Source of the DNA: Bradyrhizobium sp. OK095
GTDB taxonomy: Bacteria > Pseudomonadota > Alphaproteobacteria > Rhizobiales > Xanthobacteraceae
Direction of reading: 5' to 3'
DNA length: 64,000 nt
Assembly: GCF_900109945.1 (NCBI RefSeq)
Contig: NZ_FOBX01000002.1
Location: 124,001 to 188,000 of the forward strand
Below, piece by piece: positions 52,366-60,807 of the stretch (its first letter is position 1; every line of letters starts with the position of its first letter). A model generated the notes under the pieces. The model had not been told where the DNA came from, did no database searches, and saw only the letters and a program-made list of their open reading frames with translations. The position numbers and the translations under genes were made by a program.

Positions 52366-53177
52366 GCAGCCCTGCCGCGACATCGCTTGGTGACGGCCGC
52401 GCGACTGCGCGGTCGATGACGATGCCGGATTGGCTGCGCAAGCTGGTCCGACTGCTGCTCGGCCTCGCCGTCGCGGCGGTGATCTGGGAAGGCTCGGTGC
52501 TGCTGTTCGGCATCCGGCCCTATTATCTGCCGCGCCTCAGCACGATCCTGATGGCAATGGCGGCGACGCCCCGGGCCTATGTCGACGGCTTCCTGCGTAC
52601 GCTGGCCGAGACGCTGATCGGCTTCGCCTCCGGCGGCGCGTTCGGTGTGCTAATGGGCGTCCTGTTCTTCCGCGTCCGCGCGCTGCGCGAGATGATCTTT
52701 CCGATCTTCGTGGTATCGCAGACCATTCCCGTCATCGCCTTCGGCGCGCTGGTCGTGCTCTGGTTCGGCAACACCTTGCTCGCCAAGGCGATCATCGCGT
52801 TCTATCTGACCTTCTTTCCGGTGACGGTGAACACGCTGCTGGGCCTCGAGACCGTCGATCCCAGGCAGGTCGACCTGATGCGCAGCTTCGGCGCCTCCAA
52901 CCGCCAGCTCCTGCTCCGCTTGCAGCTTCCGACCGCGCTGCCGCAGATCTTCGTGGCGCTGCGGCTGGCCGCATCGTTGAGCCTCGTCGGCGCCATCGTC
53001 GGCGAATGGTTCGGCGACACCACCGGGCTCGGCGTGCTGCTGCTCCAGGCCATGTTCACCGAAAATGTCGTTGCGATCTGGGCCGCACTGCTCGCGGCGG
53101 CCCTGCTCGGCACAGGCTTCTATGCGGTGGTCGCTGCGGTCGAGCGGCGGCTGGTGTTCTGGAACGCCGAGCAATGA
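52362..53177 (+). CDS. ABC transporter permease (NitT/TauT family), first copy
   Basis: 271-residue inner-membrane subunit with about six hydrophobic segments and the ATPase-contact loop DLMRSFGASNRQLLLRLQLPTALPQIF near 171-198. GTG start overlaps the stop of the substrate-binding protein gene. It probably forms a heterodimeric channel with the next permease. Confidence 0.93.
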   Translation: MSSPAATSLGDGRATARSMTMPDWLRKLVRLLLGLAVAAVIWEGSVLLFGIRPYYLPRLSTILMAMAATPRAYVDGFLRTLAETLIGFASGGAFGVLMGVLFFRVRALREMIFPIFVVSQTIPVIAFGALVVLWFGNTLLAKAIIAFYLTFFPVTVNTLLGLETVDPRQVDLMRSFGASNRQLLLRLQLPTALPQIFVALRLAASLSLVGAIVGEWFGDTTGLGVLLLQAMFTENVVAIWAALLAAALLGTGFYAVVAAVERRLVFWNAEQ

Positions 53178-53932
53178 GCCGCGCACTCGCAGCACCCTCG
53201 CTCGCTGTCCAGCGCGGTATTCTCGGCGCTGTCCTGCTGATCGCGTGCTGGGAAGGCACGGCGCGCGGACTGCACCTGCCGGCCTATGTTCTGCCCGCTG
53301 TCAGCGACATCGTCGTCGGCCTCTGGTCCAAGCGCGCAATCCTCATTGATGCTGCCGGCTACACCCTGCTCGAAGCGCTGGCGGGCTATGGGCTCGGCTG
53401 CCTGATCGGGATCGGCCTCGCCGTCGCCATCGCACTGGTGCCGGCATTGCGCAGCGCGATCCTGCCGCTCGCAACCGCGATCAATTCGGTGCCCGTGGTC
53501 GGCTATTCGCCGCTGATCCTGCTCTGGTTCGGCATTGGCGTCAGCTCGAAGATCGTGATGGTGGCGATGGCGGTGAGTTTCACCATCCTGTTATCGATGC
53601 TGGCCGGGCTCGACCGTGTCGATCGCCGCGCCGTCGACCTCATGAAGAGTTTTGGCGCAAGCCGCTTCGGCGTGCTGTGGCGCCTGCGGCTGCCGACGGC
53701 GCTTCCGCTGTTGCTGTCCGGAATGCGCGTCTCGACAGTGCGCAGCGTGATCGTGGCGATCGTTACCGAAATGCTTGGCGCGCAGGGCGGGCTCGGCTGG
53801 GTGATCTACCAGGCCGTGCTCCAGATCGATTTCGTCCAGGTCTGGGCGGCGATCTTCGTCGCATCCGCCGCAAGTCTCGCCTTCTTCGGCCTGATCGGCT
53901 TCCTCGAACGCAAGATCCTGTTCTGGACATGA
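53174..53932 (+). CDS. ABC transporter permease (NitT/TauT family), second copy
   Basis: 252-residue permease with the contact loop DLMKSFGASRFGVLWRLRLPTALPLLL near 157-184. The ATG at 53174 overlaps the stop of the first permease (ATGA). A longer open frame from 52430 is a shadow of the first permease. Two different permeases, as in ThiX-type or RibX-type systems, are less common than a homodimer in the NitT group. Confidence 0.93.
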   Translation: MSRALAAPSLAVQRGILGAVLLIACWEGTARGLHLPAYVLPAVSDIVVGLWSKRAILIDAAGYTLLEALAGYGLGCLIGIGLAVAIALVPALRSAILPLATAINSVPVVGYSPLILLWFGIGVSSKIVMVAMAVSFTILLSMLAGLDRVDRRAVDLMKSFGASRFGVLWRLRLPTALPLLLSGMRVSTVRSVIVAIVTEMLGAQGGLGWVIYQAVLQIDFVQVWAAIFVASAASLAFFGLIGFLERKILFWT

Positions 53933-53936
53933 CGTC

Positions 53937-55241
53937 ATGAAACGACAGATGCATCTCGGCTTGTTCATCCTGGGCACCGGCAGCCACGTCGCGGGCTGGC
54001 GCTATCCCGGCGCGGTCGACAGCTTTCAGGATTTTGCCGCGATCCAGGAGATCGGCCGCACCGCCGAGCGCGGCAAGTTCGACCTGATCTTCATGGGCGA
54101 CAATCTCTATGCTGACGCGGCCGCCCATCCCTCCTACACGCTGCGGCTCGAGCCGCTGACGATGCTGGCCGCGCTCGCGACCTCGACCAGCCACATCGGT
54201 CTCGGCGCCACCGTCTCCACCACCTACAGCGATCCGTTCTCGGTCGCGCGCGTCTTTGCCTCCCTCGACCACATCTCAAACGGCCGCGCGGCATGGAACG
54301 CGGTGACGACGGCCAATCCGGCGACGGCGGCGAATTTCGGCACGACCCATCCCGACCACGCCCGCCGCTACGAGATGGCCGGCGAATTCCTCGACGTGGT
54401 CAAAGGCCTGTGGGACGGCTGGGCGGATGATGCCATCGTCGCCGACCGCACCAGCGGACTCTACATCGATCCGGCAAAATTGCGCGCGATCGACCATGAC
54501 GGCGCGTTCTTCAAGGTGAAGGGCCCGCTCAACATCGGCCGCAGCCCGCAAGGCCGCCCCGTGGTGCTCCAGGCCGGCGGCTCCGAGGCCGGCCAAGCGC
54601 TCGCCGCGCGCACCGCCGATATCGTATTCTCGGTGGTGCAGGACGTCGAGGAAGCCAAGGCCGGCTATGCCTCGCTGAAGACCCGGCTGCCAGCATTTGG
54701 ACGCCGCGCCGAGGACGTCACGGTGCTGCCGGGCGTGATGCCCGTCGTCGGCCGCACCGACAAGGAGGCGTTCGAGAAGCTCAACACGCTTCAGAGCTTT
54801 GTCAGCGGCAGCAATGCGCTCGCCATCTTGTCCGACCGCTTCGGCCGCGACATGTCGGCTTACGACCTCGACGGGCCGATCCCTGATATCGCGCCATCGG
54901 ACAGCTATCACAGTTTTGCCAGCGTCATGCTCGCCAAGGGCCGCCGCGAGAACATGACGCTGCGCGATCTCTACAATCTCACCGCCGCAGCCCGCGGCCA
55001 TTGGGTGCTGTGCGGCTCGGCCGAGCGCATCGCCGACACGCTCCAGCTCTGGTTCGAGGAGCACGCCGCCGACGGCTTCAACGTCATGCCGCCTTATTTC
55101 CACGAAGGGTTCGAGGATTTCGTCGAGCTCGTCGTTCCCATTTTGCAGGAGCGCGGGCTGTTCCGTGCGGATTACGAAGGCACGACCTTGCGCGATCACC
55201 TCGGACTCGCGCGTCCCGCCAATCCGTTCTTCGCGCTTTAG
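53937..55241 (+). CDS. NtaA/DmoA-family FMN-dependent monooxygenase
   Basis: 434-residue luciferase-like monooxygenase. Family segments include MHLGLFILGTGSHVAGWRYP, RGKFDLIFMGDNLYAD, SLDHISNGRAAWNAVTTANP near 108-127 and PVVLQAGGSEAGQALAAR near 203. It needs reduced FMN, for which the RutF-like protein at 44062 in the divergent operon is the best candidate. It is the last gene of the THI5-like importer operon, so it probably oxidises the imported compound. The stop overlaps that of the convergent DapA-like gene. Confidence 0.9.
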   Translation: MKRQMHLGLFILGTGSHVAGWRYPGAVDSFQDFAAIQEIGRTAERGKFDLIFMGDNLYADAAAHPSYTLRLEPLTMLAALATSTSHIGLGATVSTTYSDPFSVARVFASLDHISNGRAAWNAVTTANPATAANFGTTHPDHARRYEMAGEFLDVVKGLWDGWADDAIVADRTSGLYIDPAKLRAIDHDGAFFKVKGPLNIGRSPQGRPVVLQAGGSEAGQALAARTADIVFSVVQDVEEAKAGYASLKTRLPAFGRRAEDVTVLPGVMPVVGRTDKEAFEKLNTLQSFVSGSNALAILSDRFGRDMSAYDLDGPIPDIAPSDSYHSFASVMLAKGRRENMTLRDLYNLTAAARGHWVLCGSAERIADTLQLWFEEHAADGFNVMPPYFHEGFEDFVELVVPILQERGLFRADYEGTTLRDHLGLARPANPFFAL

Positions 55242-56179
55242 AGCGCGCCGGCAATCCGCAGTGCCTGATCGAGCGCCTGCACCTCGTTTGGTGTTGCCGG
55301 CGTCTGCGGCGGCCGTACTGCGTCGCATGAGAGACGCCCGAGCAGTTTCAGGCAGGCCTTGAGCCGTACCGTTGCGCGTCCCCCGGGCGCATCGCGGTAA
55401 ATCGCGACCGCCAGCGGATAGAGCTTCTCGTGCGCAGCACGAGCCTGCTCCCAATCACCGGCTTCCGCCGCGTTCCAGAGGCTGACGACGAGCTCCGGCA
55501 CGACGCAGGCGAGGCTGACCTGGCTGCCGGCCGAGCCGACGAGATAGCTCGTCAGCAGGTGCTCGTCGCCCGAGCCGAGCACGACGAACTCCGGCCGTAG
55601 CTTATGGATCAGCCGCAGATTCTGCTCGTAAGTCGCGACCTCCCAGCTGCCCTCCTTGATCGCGGCGAAGCGCGGATCGGCGACGAGCCGCTCCAGCAGC
55701 GGCGGTGCGTAGGCCATGGCGCCCGCACCGACCGGCGCGGCGTAGAGCATCAACGGCACGGTTGTGGCATCGCGGATGCGCCGGTGATGTTCGATGACGC
55801 AGTCGTCAGCGTGGCTAAGCGCCCAGCTGTTGGGAGGAAACACCAGGAGCCCGTCCGCACCCGCCTGCTCCAGCGTCGCCGCCTCGCGCGCGGCCTCCAG
55901 GCTGGATTCGTGGTTGACCCCGGAGACGATCAGGCAGTCTTTTGGGGCATGCCGGCGCGCCAGCTCCACCACGCGCTGTTTTTCAGCGAGCGACAGCACA
56001 AAATTCTCGCCAGCGTGGCCGTTGACCAATAGCCCATTGATGCCCGGCGTCGACGCGACCAAGGCGAGATGCATCGCAAGCTTCGGCTCATCGATCTGGA
56101 AGTCAGGCGTCATCGGCACAATCGTGGCGGCATGAATGCCGCGCAGGCGATCGCCAAATGTCCGCATCGCGTTCGACAT
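55238..56179 (-). CDS. Dihydrodipicolinate synthase/N-acetylneuraminate lyase-family protein
   Basis: 313-residue class I aldolase of the DapA/NanA superfamily. Schiff-base Lys175 (AAIKEGSWEV) and the catalytic-type Tyr146 (MLYAAPV) are present. The usual GTTGE/GSTGE pyruvate-binding loop reads NGHAGE at 53-58, which is shared with the second paralogue at 59009. It is probably a catabolic aldolase or dehydratase rather than a lysine-biosynthesis enzyme. Located 3 bp downstream of the amino-acid ABC ATPase gene. Confidence 0.9.
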   Translation of the reverse strand: MSNAMRTFGDRLRGIHAATIVPMTPDFQIDEPKLAMHLALVASTPGINGLLVNGHAGENFVLSLAEKQRVVELARRHAPKDCLIVSGVNHESSLEAAREAATLEQAGADGLLVFPPNSWALSHADDCVIEHHRRIRDATTVPLMLYAAPVGAGAMAYAPPLLERLVADPRFAAIKEGSWEVATYEQNLRLIHKLRPEFVVLGSGDEHLLTSYLVGSAGSQVSLACVVPELVVSLWNAAEAGDWEQARAAHEKLYPLAVAIYRDAPGGRATVRLKACLKLLGRLSCDAVRPPQTPATPNEVQALDQALRIAGAL

Positions 56180-56182
56180 CGG

Positions 56183-56983
56183 CTAGTGGATGATCTGGTC
56201 GAGGAACGTCCTGGCCCGCTCGGACTTCGGATTCTTGAAGAACTCTTCCGGCGCGGCCTGCTCGACGACCTTGCCCTCGTTCATGAACACGATGCGGTCG
56301 GCGACCTCGCGGGCAAAGCCCATCTCGTGGGTCACGCACAGCATGGTCATGCCCTCTTCCGCGAGCTTCTTCATGGTCTCCAGCACTTCCTTGACCATTT
56401 CAGGGTCGAGCGCCGAGGTCGGCTCGTCGAACAGCATGATCTTCGGCCGCATGCACAGCGCCCGCGCAATGGCGACGCGCTGCTGCTGGCCGCCCGACAA
56501 CTGCCCGGGGAATTTCTCGGCCTGATCCGGAATCCGGACCTTTGTGAGGAAATGCATGGCGAGGTCTTTTGCCTCAGCCTGAGACATGCTGCTCACGGTC
56601 ATCGGCGCCAGGATGCAATTCTCCAGCACCGTCATGTGCGGAAACAGATTAAAACTCTGGAACACCATGCCGGTGTCGCGCCTGACCGCGTCGATGTTCT
56701 TGCGCTGGCGATCGAGCTCAACGCCATTGACGTAAATCAGGCCCTCGTCGTGTTTCTCGATGTGGTTGATGCAGCGAATGAGCGTCGACTTGCCCGAGCC
56801 GGAGGGGCCGCAAACCACGATCTTCTCGCCCTTGGCGACCTTGAGGTCGACCTCGTTCAACGCCGTGAAATCGCCGTAGTGCTTGTAGACGGCCTCCATG
56901 CGAACCGCAGGCACTTCACGCAATTGCGGCTGGGCCATTGCGCCTTCGGCACCACTAGCCGTATTCATCGACATCTCGCTCAT
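56183..56983 (-). CDS. Polar amino-acid ABC transporter ATP-binding protein (GlnQ/HisP family)
   Basis: 266-residue ATPase with Walker A GPSGSGKSTLIRCIN near 58, Q-loop MVFQSFNLFPHMTVLEN near 108, signature LSGGQQQRVAIARAL near 162 and Walker B IMLFDEPTSALDPEMVKEVL. These match the polar amino-acid uptake group. ATG 56983 overlaps the stop of the permease gene. The 24 or so residues before the core (MSEMSMNTASGAEGAMAQPQ) are low-complexity and variable. Confidence 0.93.
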   Translation of the reverse strand: MSEMSMNTASGAEGAMAQPQLREVPAVRMEAVYKHYGDFTALNEVDLKVAKGEKIVVCGPSGSGKSTLIRCINHIEKHDEGLIYVNGVELDRQRKNIDAVRRDTGMVFQSFNLFPHMTVLENCILAPMTVSSMSQAEAKDLAMHFLTKVRIPDQAEKFPGQLSGGQQQRVAIARALCMRPKIMLFDEPTSALDPEMVKEVLETMKKLAEEGMTMLCVTHEMGFAREVADRIVFMNEGKVVEQAAPEEFFKNPKSERARTFLDQIIH

Positions 56984-57711
56984 GCGCGCACCTCCACGCT
57001 TGTCTGCGCAACCGGCGCCCTTGCCGCGACCCGCCTCGATTTCGCGGCGCTCGACCGACCGAAATGCTTCTCCAGTCGGCGCTGCACCGCGTCCCAGACC
57101 GATGTGAGGATCAGGTAATAAGCTGTTGCAGCTGCGTAGACTTCGAGGATCTGGAAATGCTCCTGCATCAGCATGTCGCTGCGGCGCATGAGCTCCTCGA
57201 CCGAGATGACTGAGGCGAGCGAAGTCGCCTTCAGCAACGAATTGATGGAGTTGCCGAGCGGCGGGATCATCAGCCGAAACGCCTGCGGCAACGTCACGCG
57301 CCGGAACGTTGTCCAAGGCGATAGGCTCAGCGCCCAGGCAGCCTCGCGCTGCCCGGCAGAGACGGCCATGAAACCTGCGCGCACGATCTCGGCGAGATAG
57401 GCGGCCTCGTTGAGGATGAGGCCGACGAGCGCGCAGGTAATCACACTAAATTTGATCCCCAGCTGCGGCAAGCCGCTGTAGATCACCACCAGCTGGATCA
57501 GCAGCGGCGTGCCGCGGAAGAACCAGATGTAGAAGCGCGAGAAGCCTGATAGCACCGGGTTGGACGACATGCGCATCAACGCGATGCCCATGCCGAGGAT
57601 CAATCCGCCGATCACAGCCGCCACCGTCAAGCCGATGGTGACCAGCACACCCTTCATCAGGAAGTAGTTGAAGAAGTAGTTGACGGCGGCCGTCGGACTG
57701 AAATGGCTCAT
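56980..57711 (-). CDS. Polar amino-acid ABC transporter permease (HisM/GlnP family)
   Basis: 243-residue permease with five or so hydrophobic helices, FFRGTPLLIQLVVIYSGLPQLG near 70-90 and the contact loop EAAWALSLSPWTTFRRVTLPQAFRLMIPPLGN near 125-157. A single permease gene implies a homodimer. It follows the substrate-binding protein gene by 19 bp. Confidence 0.93.
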   Translation of the reverse strand: MSHFSPTAAVNYFFNYFLMKGVLVTIGLTVAAVIGGLILGMGIALMRMSSNPVLSGFSRFYIWFFRGTPLLIQLVVIYSGLPQLGIKFSVITCALVGLILNEAAYLAEIVRAGFMAVSAGQREAAWALSLSPWTTFRRVTLPQAFRLMIPPLGNSINSLLKATSLASVISVEELMRRSDMLMQEHFQILEVYAAATAYYLILTSVWDAVQRRLEKHFGRSSAAKSRRVAARAPVAQTSVEVRA

Positions 57712-57730
57712 CGGCTCGTCTCCGTAAGTA

Positions 57731-58567
57731 TCAGGCCGGACCGGGGCCGGCGATCGCAAGCGGCTGATCGGCCGGCATGCTGGTCAGGCCGAACTTGTCG
57801 AACAGCGCCTGATAAAAGCCATCGGCACGCATCGCGTTGAGCGCCTTGACGACGGTCTCGGCGACCGTCTTGTTGCGAAAACCGAGCGTGGTCCGCGCCG
57901 TACCGAGCCCGCTCAGCACTTCCTTGACGCGGCCACGGCCGACGAGATCGCGCGCCACGCTGTCGACCAGCAGCGCGTCGTCCACCTGTCCCGCGAGCAG
58001 CGCGCTGACGACGTTGGTCGCGGTCGGGAACGTGCGCATCTCGATGGCAGGGCCGCCCTTCGCCACATTCGTATCGCTCAGCTTCTTGAGCCAGTTCATC
58101 TGGTAGGTAGAGACCTCGACAGCGGATGTTTTTCCGATCAGGTCATTTTCGGTAGCAATTTTTATGCCGCTGTCGGGTGCAACCACGACCGAAATGGCCT
58201 GAATGGCGTAAGGCACCATGTACATCAGCTTCGAGCGTTCCTCGGTCCAGAACATCCCGGTGTCGATGCCGTCGATGCGACCCGCGCCCATGGCCGGGAT
58301 CATCGCCGGAAAATCCATCCGGACGAGTTCAACCGGAAGACACAACCGCTTGCCGAGCTCGGCGGCGAGTTCCACGTTGAGACCCTGCAACTGACCATCC
58401 TTGTCGACGAATTGCTGCGGCGGATTGGTGGGGTTAATTGAGAGCTGTAATTTCCCGGGCGCAATCAGATCGCTGTCGGCGATCGCGGGCGTGCATGCCG
58501 CATGCGCAGCCGTGGATACGAGAAGGAGTGCGCCAACCGCACCCAAGCGAAGCAGTGTCGAGAACAT
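57731..58567 (-). CDS. Amino-acid-type ABC transporter substrate-binding protein (SBP family 3)
   Basis: 278-residue periplasmic receptor with a Sec signal (LRLGAVGALLLVSTAAHA, cleavage before ACTPA) and family 3 core (LSINPTNPPQQFVDKDGQLQGLNVELAAELGKRL, FGLTSMPADQPL at the end). First gene of a three-gene importer. A GGAGG-type ribosome site lies just upstream. The 122-bp leader holds no clear promoter; the ligand could be the acid processed by the neighbouring DapA-like and CoA enzymes. Confidence 0.92.
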   Translation of the reverse strand: MFSTLLRLGAVGALLLVSTAAHAACTPAIADSDLIAPGKLQLSINPTNPPQQFVDKDGQLQGLNVELAAELGKRLCLPVELVRMDFPAMIPAMGAGRIDGIDTGMFWTEERSKLMYMVPYAIQAISVVVAPDSGIKIATENDLIGKTSAVEVSTYQMNWLKKLSDTNVAKGGPAIEMRTFPTATNVVSALLAGQVDDALLVDSVARDLVGRGRVKEVLSGLGTARTTLGFRNKTVAETVVKALNAMRADGFYQALFDKFGLTSMPADQPLAIAGPGPA

Positions 58568-58689
58568 TCTTTACCTCCAGTAAGACGCCAATGACCGATG
58601 CTGTCCCTTGCCCGGGATTCCCCTCAACGTTTCTTGGATACGGCCGGCCAGGTCTCACGACACGACAGGCAGCATCGTCCTTGATCCCC

Positions 58690-58992
58690 TCAGGCCGGTC
58701 CCGACATCGGCTTGAGCTGGATGCGCATGAAATTCTTCACGAGCGTTTCGAACGGGCCAAAACCCTTCACCTTCAAGAACTCCGGCGTCTCGAACACCCA
58801 GCGTCCTGCGACCTCGTACATGGCGGCATATTTCGGCCCCTCGCCCACCGAGACGAAGCGCTTTGCCGACAACCAGCCTGGGCAGTCGAGCAAATCAGGA
58901 AAATGCCGCTGCTCGTACCAGGCGTTGAACGCAGCCTCATGCTCGGGATCGATGTCGACCCGCACGATGTGGATGAAGGCTCCGTCGGCCAT
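58690..58992 (-). CDS. Small ferredoxin-like (dimeric alpha-beta barrel) protein, DUF4286-like
   Basis: 100-residue protein with HIVRVDIDPEHEAAFNAWYEQRHFPDLLDCPGWLSAKRF near 8-45, the pattern of small alpha-beta barrel enzymes that oxidise or decarboxylate unstable intermediates. ATG 58992 fits the family; the 22 extra upstream codons overlap the leader. It stands 16 bp after the DapA-like gene in the same leftward operon. The exact reaction is not known. Confidence 0.75.
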   Translation of the reverse strand: MADGAFIHIVRVDIDPEHEAAFNAWYEQRHFPDLLDCPGWLSAKRFVSVGEGPKYAAMYEVAGRWVFETPEFLKVKGFGPFETLVKNFMRIQLKPMSGPA

Positions 58993-59008
58993 GGGCTCGT
59001 CCCTCACG

Positions 59009-59959
59009 CTAAGCGCGAATGTCGCCGCCGGCGCGCGCCGCGCCGACGGTCGTTGCAATGGCGTCGCACAGCTCAGGAAGAACCGGCAGCAGCGGCGGCC
59101 GCGGATCGGCGTTGCGGATCAGGCCAAGCGCCTTGAGTCCGACCTTCATGCGCGTATGCATGTCCATGATCGGCGCCGGCCCGTAGATCGAACGCACAAT
59201 CGGATAGAGCCGCTCGTTGACGGCGCGCATCGCTTTGAGATCGTCGGCGAGCGCGGCTTGCCAGAGCGCAATGAACAGATCCGGCGCGAGACTGACGAGA
59301 CCGGAGAGAATCCCGTCGCCGCCGACGGCGAGCTGCGGCAGGAACCAGTTGAAGTTCGACGGTAGTATCGCGACGGAGGGATCGGCCTGCTTCACCGCAC
59401 GACGGTTCTCGTCATAGGCGAAGATGCTGTCGCTGCCTTCCTTGATGGCGATGACGCGGTCGAGCGCGGCAATCTTCGCCAGCGTTTCCGGCGAATAGCC
59501 GGAGCCGGACGCCAGCGGATACTGGAAGATCGACACCGGAATTCCGATCGCGGAACTGACCGCCTGCACGAAGGCCACCGGGGCGCGCGAGGTCGCCGAT
59601 GCACCGCCGCCGAGCGGCGCCGGCGGAAACAGCACCGCGCAATCGGCGCCGGCAGCCTCCGCGAGCTGCGCCTGATGGATCGCCTCGGCGGTGGAATGCG
59701 CGATGATGCCTGAAAGCAGCGGCTTGCCGCCGATTTGCTTGCGCGTGCGCGAGATCACCGCCTGACGTTCGTCGTCCGAGAGCGATCCGCCCTCGCCCGC
59801 ATGTCCGTTGACGAACACAGCGGCGATTCCATCCGGACAGGCGCAATAATCGAGCACACGGGCATAGCCGTCCCAGTCGATCGAGCTGTCATCCCTGAAG
59901 GGCAGCACGGTTGCGACGGTGACGCCGCGCAAATCGGGTTTCTTCATCGGCTTGCTCAT
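59009..59959 (-). CDS. Dihydrodipicolinate synthase-family aldolase, second copy
   Basis: 316-residue DapA-superfamily protein with Lys173 (IAIKEGSDSI) and Tyr147 (SIFQYPLASG). The pyruvate loop again reads NGHAGE (51-56), as in the copy at 55238, which sets these two apart from typical DapA. It overlaps the MaoC-like gene by 4 bp. Within the CoA-linked operon it may cleave or dehydrate a 2-oxo acid. Confidence 0.9.
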   Translation of the reverse strand: MSKPMKKPDLRGVTVATVLPFRDDSSIDWDGYARVLDYCACPDGIAAVFVNGHAGEGGSLSDDERQAVISRTRKQIGGKPLLSGIIAHSTAEAIHQAQLAEAAGADCAVLFPPAPLGGGASATSRAPVAFVQAVSSAIGIPVSIFQYPLASGSGYSPETLAKIAALDRVIAIKEGSDSIFAYDENRRAVKQADPSVAILPSNFNWFLPQLAVGGDGILSGLVSLAPDLFIALWQAALADDLKAMRAVNERLYPIVRSIYGPAPIMDMHTRMKVGLKALGLIRNADPRPPLLPVLPELCDAIATTVGAARAGGDIRA

Positions 59960-60387
59960 GACGGTTTGCGCCGCGGGAATTTCAGGCTCGCGCGCGCCTT
60001 CAGCACTTCGAGGCCGCCCTCGTTGCGGGCACTGGCTTCCCAGATGATGGTGCGGGTCTCGTCGTGCTGCTCGGCGATCCAGACGTCGAAGGTGAGCGTG
60101 TCGCCATAGAACACGGGACCGGTGAACCAGAAGCGGTCCTCGACCGACACGCCGATGGTGCCGACCAGCTCACTGGTGAGAACGCTGGTGCAGAGACCTG
60201 CAACCATGATCCCCGGCGCCAGCCTGCGGCCGAAGCGCGTCGCGCCCGCATAGACATCGTCGACATGGACCGGGCCGAAATCGCCGGTCGCGGCGATGTA
60301 GAGCGCGCCATCCGCTTCGGTGATGGTCTTGCTCAGGCTGACCCTGTCGTTCACCTTGAGATCGTCGAAGGACTTTGGCTCGTACAT
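59956..60387 (-). CDS. MaoC-family dehydratase (hot-dog fold)
   Basis: 143-residue hydratase-like protein. The catalytic Asp-His pair is visible in AATGDFGPVHVDDVYAGAT near 31-49 and GRRLAPGIMVAGL follows. It would hydrate or dehydrate a CoA thioester. Three bases separate it from the second hot-dog gene upstream, suggesting that the two proteins may work as a pair. Confidence 0.88.
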   Translation of the reverse strand: MYEPKSFDDLKVNDRVSLSKTITEADGALYIAATGDFGPVHVDDVYAGATRFGRRLAPGIMVAGLCTSVLTSELVGTIGVSVEDRFWFTGPVFYGDTLTFDVWIAEQHDETRTIIWEASARNEGGLEVLKARASLKFPRRKPS

Positions 60388-60390
60388 GGC

Positions 60391-60798
60391 TTAGCCCAGT
60401 GCGAAGGGAACGAGCGTTGCGGTGCCGTCGACCACCGTCACGCCCGAAGGCGACAAGGTGCAAGTCACGCGGCAGGTCGCCTCCTCGCCGCTGACCTCGA
60501 CGATCTCGGCCTTGGCCTCGACGGAATCGCCGACGATCACGGGCGCGGCAAAATTCAGCGCAATGCTGCCGATCCGCCGGGTCGGCCCGCCGAGCTGGCT
60601 CAGGCAGGTGGTGGCGAGCCCGCCGACCGCGAGCTCGAAGGCGACCATGTTGGAGGCACCCGCTTTTTTGGCGCGGACGGCATCGACATAGAGACCGCCG
60701 AGATTGCCGCTGATGCCGGTGAACATCGCCTGCTCGGCGACCGTCATCGTCTTGCGGAAGGCAAAGGCCGCGCCGAGCTTGAGAGGTGCGTGGGACAT
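60391..60798 (-). CDS. Second hot-dog-fold (MaoC-like) protein
   Basis: 135-residue protein with the hot-dog pattern: AFRKTMTVAEQAMFTGISGNLGGLYVDAVRAKKAG near 14-48 and FAAPVIVGDSVEAKAEIVEVSGEEATCRVTCTL near 85-117. The Asp-x4-His hydratase dyad is not clear, since the SGNLGGLYVD position has Tyr where His is expected. It could be a non-catalytic partner of the adjacent MaoC protein. Confidence 0.78.
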   Translation of the reverse strand: MSHAPLKLGAAFAFRKTMTVAEQAMFTGISGNLGGLYVDAVRAKKAGASNMVAFELAVGGLATTCLSQLGGPTRRIGSIALNFAAPVIVGDSVEAKAEIVEVSGEEATCRVTCTLSPSGVTVVDGTATLVPFALG

Positions 60799-60807
60799 GA
60801 GACGATC

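Noticed and set aside
58596-58677. Inverted repeat CGATGCTG ... CAGCATCG upstream of the amino-acid receptor gene
   Set aside because: The arms are about 65 bp apart and only 8 bp long; with no recurrence elsewhere it is too weak to call an operator pair.
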